A stretch of 64,000 nucleotides of DNA from Myrica gale (taxonomy: Eukaryota > Streptophyta > Magnoliopsida > Fagales > Myricaceae), in the NCBI GenBank assembly GCA_963930655.1, contig OZ005602.1:441501-505500 (forward strand), in the 5' to 3' direction. The notes under the pieces were generated by a model. The model searched no databases and was not told the origin of the DNA. It worked only from the letters and a program-made list of their open reading frames with translations. This document shows positions 31,606-41,970 of the stretch, piece after piece. Each line of letters opens with the position of its first letter. Within the stretch, counting starts at the first letter, position 1. Both the position numbers and the translations under genes were made by a program.

Positions 31606-34150
31606 TTGAGGAAGCTTGACCGTGTGGTTGTGAATCACTTTTGGGAGGAACGATTTGCGATGGCTGATGCAAAGTTTTTTCCACCGAGAATCTCTGATCA
31701 TGCAGTCATGGTAGTTAGAGTGGATGTCTGGAAGAATCCGAGGTTTATGCCGGTAGTCGAGGATGTATGGCGAACTGCAGTGATTGGGACCCCCATGTTT
31801 CAGCTCTACTCCAAACTTCGAAAGCTCAAGGGTGAATTAAGGAAGCTCAATAAGGAGTGTTATTCGGATATTTCGAATAGGGTGAAGGAAGCTAAGATGA
31901 TTCTAGAGGAAATTCAAGTAAGGTTTCATACTTATCCTCACCAATCTCATCTTGTTAAAGAAGAGCATGATGCTTGAGCTAAATATATACAATTGAGGAG
32001 GGATGAAGAGCTTTTCTTTAAGCAGAAATCTCGTGTTAATTGGCTAGAGCATGGTGATCAATGTACGAAATTCTTTTTTAAAGCTATGGGCAAGCACCAG
32101 AGCAGGAGCCGCATTAGAACCATTGTTACAGCAGACGAAACTTGTTTGGAGAAGCAAGAGGATGTCCATAATGAAATTGTAAGATTCTATAGTAATTTAT
32201 GGGGTCCAGATGGGGTTGATGTGACCTGTTTTAGAGCAGATGTGAGGGCTGTCATCTCAAAAAAACTAAACCATTACCAGCACGAGGAGTTAGAACGGGA
32301 TGTTACAGACATGGAAATTAAGGACGCCTTTTTCTCTATTGGAGACAACAAAGCCCCCGAACCAGACGGCTACAACTCCTCTTTTTTCAAGAAAACTTGG
32401 CAAATCACGGGGCCAAGTGTAGTAGCAGTAGTAAGATCATTCTTTACCTCTGGTAAACTGTTGAAACAAGTTAGTTGTACGTCGGTTGCTTTGATTCCCA
32501 AAGTGCCAAATGCAACTTACTTAGGGGATTTTCGCCCAATATCTTGTTGTAACACTATTTACAAGTGTGTTACTAAGCTCATTGCTAGGCGATTAAAAGA
32601 TGTGATGCCGAGTTTGATCGGGAAGCAACAGACAACATTCATTGAGAGGAGCAGAATTGGAGATAATGTTCTCCTTGCTCAAGAATTATTGCACAACTAC
32701 CATAGAGATAAGGGGTCACCTAGATGTGCCATTAAGATTGATCTTATGAAAGCTTTTGATAAATTGAGCTGGAAATTTTTGTTTATTGTTCTTGAAGAGG
32801 TAGGAATACCTGCGAGGATGGTGCAGTGGATTGTTGAATGAATATCTTCAGCTATGTTCTCTATTAGCATTAATGGAAGCCTATGTGGTTTTTTTCCTGG
32901 GAAGAGGGGGCTTCGACAAGGTGATCCAATGTCTCCGTATCTCTTCACGTTGGCCATGGAAGTCTTTTCTGGGCTACTAGATAATTTTGTTAGTCGGGGC
33001 CCTTACAAATACCATTGGAGGTGTGGAAAAACTAAAACTACTCACTTATGCTTTGCGGATGATCTCTTGGTGTTTTCCAAGGGTGATATTCAATCGGTGA
33101 CTACTATTAACCGTTGTATTTGTAGTTTTGGGAGTATCTCTGGGCTAATCCCTAATCCTGCAAAAAGCCAAATTTTCACTTGTGGTGTTTCCAATGAGGT
33201 CAAGACACAAATTCTAGATTTGTTGGGTTTTGTAGAAGGCACTCTCCCTGTGCGTTACCTGGGGGTACCTCTCATCTCATCTAGATTGAAAAAAGGTGAT
33301 TGTCTTGCTCTTTTGGAACGAATTTTAGCTCGAGTTAAGTGTTTTCTGAATAACTACCTCTCATATGCTGGTAGGCTACAACTTATTAAATATGTACTCT
33401 TAGCTATACAAGTGTATTAGGTTGCTCTATTTATGTTACCTAAGCAGGTAATCTACAATATTGAGTAAGTGTTGCGTGCATTTTTATGGACGGGCGTTGA
33501 ACTGGGAAGAGAAGGTGTAAAGGTTGCTTGGCATGAGGTATGTCGGCCCAAGAAGGAAGGAGGTCACGGCCTTCCCAATCTGATTTGCTTAAACCTCGCG
33601 TCCTTCTCTAAACACCTATGGAATCTTGTCACAGGCACTGAAGACTCCCTTTGGGTATTGTGGACTAGAACTTACCTTATTAGAGGTAGATCTATATGGG
33701 ATATTCGAACTCCAGGGGAGTGCTCTTGGAGTTGGCGAAAACTTTTGAAGCTGAGACATATGGTTAGGGAATTTTTTAAATATGTTGTGGGAGATGGTTC
33801 TTCTACTTTCCTTTGGCTTGATAATTGGCACCCGATGGGCACCTTGCTCTTCAAAACTGATAGGGAGAGCATTGATAGAGGAGATGTGGATTTTTCTTGC
33901 TAAAGTGAGCTACATTATGCTACCCCTCCCTGGGCCATTTTGGCACCTTGCTCTTCAAAACTGATAGGGGGTGGCTGGTCTTGGCCAACTGGGCCATTTT
34001 GGCAATTGGTGAATAATGCTACCCCTCCCTTGCTGAAACCCAATACCAGGCGCAAAGATGTGATTAAATGGACCTTGACTACAGACGGGAAGTTCTCCAC
34101 ATCTAGTGCTTATTTTACTTGCAACATTTCTAAAGGAACCATATCGATTG
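31606..34150 (+). pseudogene. LINE ORF2 endonuclease end and reverse transcriptase
   Basis: Starts in the last part of the endonuclease (RKLDRVVVNHFW, PPRISDHAVMVV). The reverse transcriptase follows, with KAPEPDGYNSSFFKKTW, FRPISCCNTIYKCVTKLIA, KIDLMKAFDKLSW, GLRQGDPMSPYLF and the catalytic CFADDLLVFSKGD, then YLGVPL and the thumb. Breaks include stops at about 31975, 32839 and 33418 and the loss of frame near 33905. A microduplication (CACCTTGCTCTTCAAAACTG at about 33840 and 33943) lies near the end. It copies its own RNA in active relatives; this copy is dead. Confidence 0.8.
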
Positions 34151-35328
34151 TCATGGACTTATGAAAAAGAAATCTTGAAAATATCCTAAGAGTTTGGATT
34201 TGTACGGTCAAAAGTGGAGCTGCTCAAAAATTGAAGTAGTTTACCTGGAGCGCAGAAACAGCAAGCACGCTTTAATTAAAAAGGCGCTCCACGTGTGAAA
34301 TTAAAAAAGAAGCACGCATACTCGTGCAAAAGAGAAGAAGAGGTGAATAAAAAGAAAAATCCGTACCTGGCTACATCTATCGAGAGAAATCACGTTGAAA
34401 AACTTCCAAGAAAGAGAAGAAACCCTAAGTGCTGAAATTGTCAGATCTGATCTTCTCCGGCCCAAATCTGTGTTTGTATGAGGGTTCATTGAAGAATCCT
34501 TTGTTGCTCGATCACATCTCCTCAATTGAAGATTGAGGATCTATTTTCTTCAAATCTGGACGTTCTTGGACGAATCGTAGTGCTTGAGTGCCTCAAGTGG
34601 GAAAGCTAGGAAAAGAGACTTGGTAGAGGCCGGGATTGAAGGTTGTTCGTCCCCTATTGTGGCAGATTCGAGAGAGGTATCTCGAGTAAGGTTCTTTGTT
34701 ATATAGGTTAACGTTTTTGTTAGATCTATAGATCACACTGTAACCGAGGCTAAAACCATAGTGAAACTCCGTTTTGGACGAGGTCCCGGTGAGTTTTTCT
34801 CTCAAATAGATTTCTATTTGAGAGTTTTCTCTTCATCAACAATTTTCGGTGTCTTGTGTTTGTTTTTGAGTTTATTATTTGTTGATCCAGATTACTTTGT
34901 TAATTTCTAACGATTCTTGTTTGAAAGTGTCTTCAAGATTAATTGTCATATGATATCTTTACCACTATGCAAGAAGGTTTCAGGTAACACTCTGATCTGG
35001 ATCTTGTATTAATTCTTAGAAGATATATTGGTGATTTTGTAGTGTAAAAAATGAAATATCTTTGGTAATTTTGATTCTGGTGTGAGTAGTTCACTGCAGG
35101 AATCTGAAGTAGTTTACTGCCTGCTTACAGAAAATTTACAACATATAATATTTCTAAGTGCTAGGTTCAAACTTGAATATTGCTCTTACAAAGTTTTGTA
35201 AAAGTACAGATTTGATTATAGGATATAGAGTGAAGTTTGTTGTGATACATTTGTCATTTTAAATATTGCATTTATTTTTAAAAATACCTATTCACCCCTC
35301 TAGGATATTTGGGTCTAAAACGTTTTGA
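34151..35328. repeat. Unclassified inserted repeat, possibly an LTR or leader fragment
   Basis: Absent from the paralogous interval near 48600. No coding frame of note. The right part ends with ATACCTATTCACCCCTCTAGG, a string typical of the end of plant Copia leader/LTR regions, so a retroelement fragment is likely. Terminal TG...CA and a target duplication were not proven. Confidence 0.35.
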
Positions 35329-35562
35329 TCAATTTCTTCTCAAAATTTCCGAATCAGAGACTCTGAGTTCAAAAGGGTCAATACTGTTTAAGTCGCACAC
35401 ACCAAAAATTGAAAGATTGTAGGACCCTACTTCAATTATCAGAATGAATTGGTTTTGTGTAGGAGGGGTGAGAAATTGTCTAATCGGCCAAAACTATGAG
35501 CCAGCAGAAAACAACATTATAAATAGCTTCACTCCAACAGCACTCTCCTTCCTCGATTGGAA

Positions 35563-37596
35563 CTACAAACCCGCAGATTTCTCCAGCTTTTGGATATGGT
35601 TGAGGAAGATCCTAGTCAGCTGCATAAGAGCAAAATCCAAAAATCACAACCCATGCGAAGAAATCATTCGAGATCGTCTGATCGCAAATGGTTAAGTGGG
35701 ATTACAGGGTAATTTTCCATTCAGCAACCCCAAAAGAAGAGTGATAAATAGATAAAACAAGAGAACTCAACCCAGTGTGCATAAACATGTGTGTATCCAT
35801 GTGCTTGTACACATGCACACGAAGAGAGAGAGAGAATTCCATGACATGGGGGGCAATTCTAACACAATACACCGGAAATCCAGTGTAGAACTTGAAAGGT
35901 CCTCCAGCTCTGAAAGTTTTGATCACACAATCTATAGAGCCAGAGTATGGAAGCTTCCCCTCAGCATCAGGTTGCATCTTCTGAATCTGGGTTTTAATGT
36001 AATTAAATGGCAAACTGCAAGCTGCAGCAAAGAATCCTGAAACGGTACTAGCACCTGAGATGAAAAAGGCAGCAAAATCACATTAGTTAAAGAAATTATG
36101 TAAGATAAACATTTTCCACGATTGAGATTTAGATGCGCACACATATCTCAATCTAAGAACCAGAAAAAACAGCAGGCTGAATACTCAGGACGCCCAAGAA
36201 ATAGTACAATAATGTATGAATATTATGACCTTCGTAAAATTTTGATATCGTCTGCCCCAACAAAATTATTTGCCAACGCTAATTAAGCATGAACTTCAGA
36301 TTTCAAATCCCATAAGCTAATCATCAAAACCAATAACAATCAGACCTCCCATGATGCAACCAGTTGGGTGGAACAAGATTTTTTTTTTTCAAAGAATATC
36401 CAAAATATCAGTGGCCGCATAAGATCCAACCCATCTCTCCAGGGTTATGTCCATGAGCGAGTCTGCTCTGCTCGGGTATGACCTGTAATGCTTAGACAGA
36501 ACACTCAACCTTTAGCAGAATACAATCCAACCATGAGACTCCAGCTAAAAACGAAGAAGCCACCCCATGATGACTCTTAGAACAGTCCAGCCCATGCAAA
36601 CCCCTCAAAATATAATGCTTACAGATTCCTACTGAGCCAAGCCAGTCAAAATAAGGCAGACATATTAACAAATTACCTTTTATAACAAAAAAGTTATGCA
36701 GAATATCCGTAAAAACGTTCATGGAAATCAATATTATCGTATCTGTTGAATATCAACAAATGCTACCAAAGGCTAATCAAAACTCTCCCTAAAATATGAG
36801 CCCAAATTTTTTTACAATACTATTATAAATACTTGCCCCTTGAAGAAAATGATTCATCTAAGTACTCAACAATGCTTCAGTATACAAAAATGTCATGAGC
36901 CAAATAGTCAAATAATACTATATATTAAACATTTTTACACCAACCAACATCTGAAATTCTTGCAAAGTAAATACCTATCACCGTGGTAGCTTCACCAAAA
37001 CCAAGGGAATCCCTGAAAAACTCAACACTTTGATCATACAAGGCAAGCATTGCCATGTTCAATGCCATTGCTGTCACAAAGTAGGGCCTGCACCTTTCCA
37101 GAGTGCCAAAACTCCCTTATCTGAGACAATACGAGAGAGTGCATGGAAGGCATTTTTGTAATGTCGGCGCTGAGCTTCGGCCAAAGTTTCATCAGCCTGC
37201 ATACGGATCAGTTCTAGATCTGCTGGCTACCAACAGATGCTCCAGTAGCACCAGCAGTAAGCACACACAAAGCTTCCCATCATTGGCTTCAATTGCTTTG
37301 ATCGTCAAAATTCTAATTGTACCAAACGGAAACATTTCAATGCATGAAAAGGATATCCCTGAGGACGAAAAAAAATGATTTAGGTCTAATTGCAAAGGTT
37401 AAATCCGCTAGCCACTACTAAAGATCCAGATCGACAAGCCCAAATGTCCCAAGAACGAAATCATGTCCTCAAATCCGTTTCTTTACTCTTAACAAAGAGT
37501 TGAGTTAATAGTTAATAGGTGCAATGGATGCTGTTCTTCAAACACTCACCTGAATGATCCAAGTCGTGCTTGTCTAAGAAGTCCAGCAGACAGCCC
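35563..37596 (-). pseudogene. DTC carrier pseudogene (unit 2)
   Basis: Minus-strand exons 3-6 of the mitochondrial dicarboxylate/tricarboxylate carrier are present: exon 6 35563-35619 (with Trp to Arg in the LTWIFL segment), exon 5 35840-36054, exon 4 36975-37312 and exon 3 37550-37596. Breaks: the donor after exon 5 reads GA instead of GT, exon 4 is 24 bp shorter than the 362-bp intact exon with lost frame, and exon 3 lacks about 15 bp. Exons 1 and 2 are missing. Introns are still highly similar to the intact copy at 48833-52401, so decay is recent. Confidence 0.85.
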
Positions 37597-37729
37597 CTAC
37601 TCAAAATAATGCAATTGTAATCCACTAGGACCGTGCTCGCGGTTGCTTCCATGCCTAAGGACCAAAATTGAGTTTTCTAAAAATTAAAATCACCATATTA
37701 AAAGCTTATTAATAAATTCACTCGAATCA

Positions 37730-37785
37730 CTCCCACAGATTTCTCAAGCTTTTGGATATGGTTGAGGAAGACCCATATCAGCTGC
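37730..37785 (-). pseudogene. Orphan DTC exon 6 fragment
   Basis: The plus strand holds CTTTTGGATATGGTTGAGGA, the reverse complement of the DTC exon 6 coding LNHIQK, about 150 bp beyond exon 3 of the unit 2 pseudogene. It is a second, out-of-order copy of exon 6, so a partial tandem DTC copy or local shuffling is implied. Confidence 0.6.
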
Positions 37786-38185
37786 TAAATGTTGTCCAAT
37801 TAAAGTTATTTTTTTGTAGTATTGGTCTTAAAATGGAGTCCACTTAGAATTATTTTTTTTATAGCATGTGCCTTAGAATGGAATCCACCATCTGATTGAT
37901 GTATTTTTTAAATGCTGCAAATAAAAAAGGTAGTTATTAGGTCCTTAGATTACCCAATTCCAAAAATCACAAACCCGGAACAAAGCAGCAGGAGATTTGC
38001 TCTCATTGTCAATCTTAATACACTTCCCAAACAAGGCCTAAGAGATTGGTTTTTTCCATTTAATTTAAATAAAAGAGTTTTGGAGGAAATTAGAAAGGAA
38101 GAGGGAGAAGGAAATATTAGAAAAAGAATTCTCATAAATAATAAACATATATACTCGTTGAAAGGTCCATCAGGAAATTAAGTAA

Positions 38186-39069
38186 ATGTCAAAATCAAAA
38201 TCCTTTCGACTAGAGTGAGAGGCTCTGCTTCCCCCACGTAACGCCTTCCTCGTATATGCACCAAGAGACTGTTGAAGACAGGCACTGTCCTGTTTCAGTC
38301 GCACTCGCACCCCAACAAATAACATGGTAATTTCCATTGCAGACATTCCATTACAGTGTTTCTCTTCTATATATCCGTCATGCATACCCTGCAAGGTCCC
38401 AACAGACTTTCACGCATTTGCAAGATCATTGACCTGTACTCATCGAACTGCAAAATTAATACCAAAATGAGTCAAAATGAAACACTAAGTTACGGATATG
38501 AATTATCATATTCAAATGGCATGAACACAGCACTATATATGACATTCTGGGCAGTCTAGAACATTCAGAAAAAGCCAAAAAAAAAAAATTACGAATGCAG
38601 TTTCAAATTCAAGTTTATTTTCCATTTAAATATCCTCTGCAATAAAAAAAAAGACAGTACTGATCATTATTCTTCACAAGTAAGGGTGGCTGAATCAACG
38701 GTTTGGCACTTCATTTGAATGCCAAGATAACACAGGAAAAATTGAGGGCGCATCATTCTGAGTCCACTACTTTGTCATTTTGAATCAGAAAAATTGATCT
38801 CGCCCAACTGATGAGCGATGGGCTGCGACCAAGCCTTCTTCTATAGAGTGGGCCTGTGGAACAAAATGAAATGAACGGAGCTTCTCCGTAGGGTGACTTT
38901 CAGTGCCTAAATCAGAGTCTGAAGAGTAATTTATGTATTTTAGAATTATAAGCACTAGAGGGTTTTTATATGTAGTATGCAAGAGACGTTCTGCATTCCC
39001 TATTCCCTCTGTCAAGCGGGACCGGATCAAGTGGGCTGATAATTCCTCACCCATGGTCATCATGAACAA
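38186..39069 (-). pseudogene. Fragment of an unrecognised gene, copy 2
   Basis: The longer copy of the block at 16685-17290. Minus-strand frames contain MGEELSAHLIRSRLTEGIG (39069-38960), ESHPTEKLRSFHFVPQAHS (to 38785) and, further on, SAMEITMLFVGVRVRLKQDS with a basic Ser-rich end (38394-38190). A possible splice acceptor (CTTGCAG) precedes the last piece. Near-identity of the two copies could reflect recent duplication or constraint. Family not recognised. Confidence 0.35.
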
Positions 39070-40016
39070 ACAAAAGGAAATCCTTGTTATTTTGAGTCCG
39101 CTGTTGTATTTGACATGGCAGTTCCCGCTTCATATGATCATGAAATTACTCAGTTATTGTGTTAAATATTATTGTGCTGAACATACTAAGTGACGACTGA
39201 GATTAAAAGTTGGAGATTCGGCAGTTGTGATAAATAAATTATTTAAATATTCAAAACATTTTAATTGATATAACACAATCTGAGCCATTGAATTTTGAAG
39301 TTTTTAATCTCAGTCGTTACTTAGCACAATAACCCAACTCACTTGGGATACCTATTCACCTGCATTATGCTCTTATAGACCTGACTCAGTATTTACACAA
39401 ATTAAATTCAATGTCACGATAAATTTTGAAAAGACTGATCAGCTCATTAACTAAATCATTATTTAAGTTGCGAGATTTTTACGAAAGTAATAGTTTGAAC
39501 CCTTGAGTATGCGTTTAATCAACACTCTTAGAGTCCTTAAGTGTCACTTGAGTTACCTGAACGAGTTAAAATAGATAATAGATTAGTGTGTACTTTTATA
39601 TTAAAGGTTTAATACTGTATTGATTTGAGTGCTAAAATTTGAACACCCAAACAACGTGTAACAGCCGTGTTTGCATTGCTAAAATTTATGAAATTTTTGG
39701 AAATTTTTTTAAAAATTTAGATGCAAACATGATCTTTTTTTCATAAAAATTTTAGCTTTTTCGATTTTAATACTAATTAATAACACAACAATATCATTTC
39801 TATTTTGATTTTAATTCTCACGCCTTATCGGCTCTCTAGAAGCTTACTTTCGGATTTTGGTTTGTTTGTCTTTCGAAAAGGGTTTCAAATTTTGGCTTTC
39901 GAATTTGAAGACTGTTTTCCAATCAAAACTTGCATATGATTAAAATGAATTCTTAATGGTGCTAGAGTGGAAAATTAAGTGAAAAACTTCCGAATCAGTT
40001 ATTTCAACCATAGTCA
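39070..40016. other. Duplicated intergenic block (counterpart of 17280-18840)
   Basis: Aligns with the unit 2 block, with small indels. No gene seen. It ends exactly where a short MITE (40017) has entered only this copy. Confidence 0.5.
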
Positions 40017-40188
40017 GTTTGTGTTTGTGTTGTTAAAATTTTAGGTATTGGGTTTAGTAAAAAAGTGAAGAGAGATGTAATTTTTTATATTTTTGTTGTA
40101 AATAATAATGATTTGATGGGAAGAGAGATTATATTGTAATATTTAATTGTGTTAAAATTTTAGATGAGGTAAAATTTTGGTACACAAC
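40017..40188. mobile_element. PIF/Harbinger-like (Tourist) MITE
   Basis: 172 bp with GTTTGTGTTTGTG and GGTACACAAC ends and a TCA duplication (40014-40016, 40189-40191). The sister block at 18838-18850 shows the empty site (CATAGTCAATAAGC). The same family occurs at 40841-41036 and 57141-57337. Confidence 0.7.
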
Positions 40189-40840
40189 TCAATAAGCGTA
40201 CTTCCTATTAAGCTTACTTCCAAAAAATTTCAGTCTTTTCGAAATGATATTTCTCCCTAAATGTTATATATTTTTGGGACGGATTTTTATTTTATCTCGA
40301 AAAGGGACTGTTATGACTTTTTTTATCCGTTAAAAAAAAATGGTCCTTAAAAGCCATTACGCCTCGCCGCTTCATAGGTGTTGCAAGTTCACTTCATAGA
40401 TGTATCAGTTAGGTTCTGATACATCTTTTCTCTGAATGAAAATGTAATCATAGTGGTAAAATTTTAAGTCATCATACTAGTAGAATCACGAGTATTAAGG
40501 GACCCAGTGAAAGTAAAATGGTTAAAAAAGTATTCTTGTTTTTTACCTCAAAAGACTCGATTTCTTTTGATGTGTGGTTCCCACGAAGACAATTCATCAC
40601 TTCTATTGTTTTTTCGTTAAAATAAAATAAATTAATAATAAATAAATAAAAACACCAAATCAAAGCAAATCTTTCAGGCGGAAAAGTAGAAAGATTTGAA
40701 GATTTTCTCTTTTACGTATCTTTAGAGGCCCACATCGGAAGACTTTTTATTTTTCTTTTAATCTTTTTCTTGAACTCGGACGAAATGGCACGAAAGTAGG
40801 AAGACTTTCAAATTTTTCCTGTTCATAATTTACGCGTAGA

Positions 40841-41036
40841 GGTTGTGTTTGTGTTGTAAAATTTTAGTGTTGTTAAAATTTTAGGTATTGGGTTTAGTGA
40901 AAAAGTGAAGAGAGAGGTAATTTTTTATATTTTTGTAGTAAATAGTAATGATTTGATGGAGAGAAAGAGATTATATTGTAATATTTAATTGTGTTAAAAT
41001 TTTAGAGGGGGTAAAATTTTGGTACACAAACGCACC
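40841..41036. mobile_element. PIF/Harbinger-like MITE, second copy
   Basis: 196 bp, ends GGTTGTGTTTGTG and CACAAACGCACC. The interior is close to the copy at 40017 (GGTATTGGGTTTAGTGAAAA). The target duplication is not clean. Confidence 0.6.
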
Positions 41037-41039
41037 GTA

Positions 41040-41970
41040 GCTTCTTTATTCTAGATTTTTAGCTAGAATATAGAACCAAAACAGTCAAATCACTAAAAAT
41101 ATGTGTTTTGTAGCTTCTCTATTTTAAAAAAATTTAACAAATGAATAGTGGTTATCTATTTTTAGATAATTACTGTTCACTTCTTCATATTAAAATACTA
41201 CTATAATTTCTCTTTCATTTCTCTCTCTCACTCTCTCTCCCATAAATTTATATTTTGCCTCCATTTCTTTTTGCATGTCACAAACCATTTCAAAGTTTTA
41301 GTCTAATAAATAATTATAAAATAATTTTCCTTTCTTAATAAATAATTTTTTATCATAATAAATATAAAAAGTAATTCTTCACTAATTTTAAAAATACTAC
41401 AGTTGGAATAAAACAAAATTTTAAAAATATGACAGTTAGAAAAAGATAATTTAAAAAATTTGAAATTTTAAGACAAGACAAATATTCGAAAATATGATCG
41501 TTACGAATATTTAAAAATATAAAATATTAAAGAAATAATAGAGAAATCTTTGAAAAATAATATTTTAATAGAATAGTAAAAGTAGACGGTTAAAATAGAG
41601 AAACTGCTGGGGATGTTTTTAAAAAGTTAGTAGTTAAAATAGAAAAGTGTACTTTTTAGTTAAAGTAGAGATACAGATATGAATAAGCTGGTAATAGTAC
41701 TCTCAAGAATATGTCTATTAAAGGCTGGGAACGCGTGGTTTTTTCCTTCAACAAATCGATTTCTTTTGCGTGGTTTCTTCGAAGATTCGTCGTCTCTTTG
41801 CAAACTATTATGGAGAGAGGAGTGTGGCCACAAGCTCGCTTCACCGACATTGCGTTAAAGGCCCTCTCTCCCCTGCGTTAAAGGCCCTCTCTCCCTTACC
41901 TTCACTCAGACCCTAACATTCTCCAACTCCACAAATTAGCCTTGCCTTAAACCAGCTTTTTATCTCTCCG
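41040..41970 (+). other. AT-rich flank and upstream region of the intact TNL
   Basis: AT-rich to about 41690. Then comes a block shared with other TNL upstream regions (AAAGGCTGGGAACGCGT, TTTCTTTTGCGTGG). A 26-bp CGTTAAAGGCCCTCTCTCCC type sequence is tandemly doubled at about 41853-41900. It is likely the TNL promoter and leader; no TATA box chosen. Confidence 0.4.

Larger units (their letters stand above)
30898..34150 (-). mobile_element. L1-type LINE with 5' inversion (twin priming)
   Basis: Two parts of one plant L1-like ORF2 lie head to head. On the minus strand, 31604 to 31075 encodes the C-terminal zinc-finger region (CGLCNLEAEDMNHLFF) with its stop, followed by a 3' UTR and a T run at 30898-30905 (the poly-A tail). 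On the plus strand, 31606-34150 encodes the end of the endonuclease and the reverse transcriptase. The 5'-truncated end of the plus part abuts the start of the zinc-finger part at 31605, the geometry expected of twin priming. The plus part stops at about the ORF position where the minus part begins. No target duplication could be found, because the right side joins another repeat. Confidence 0.75.
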
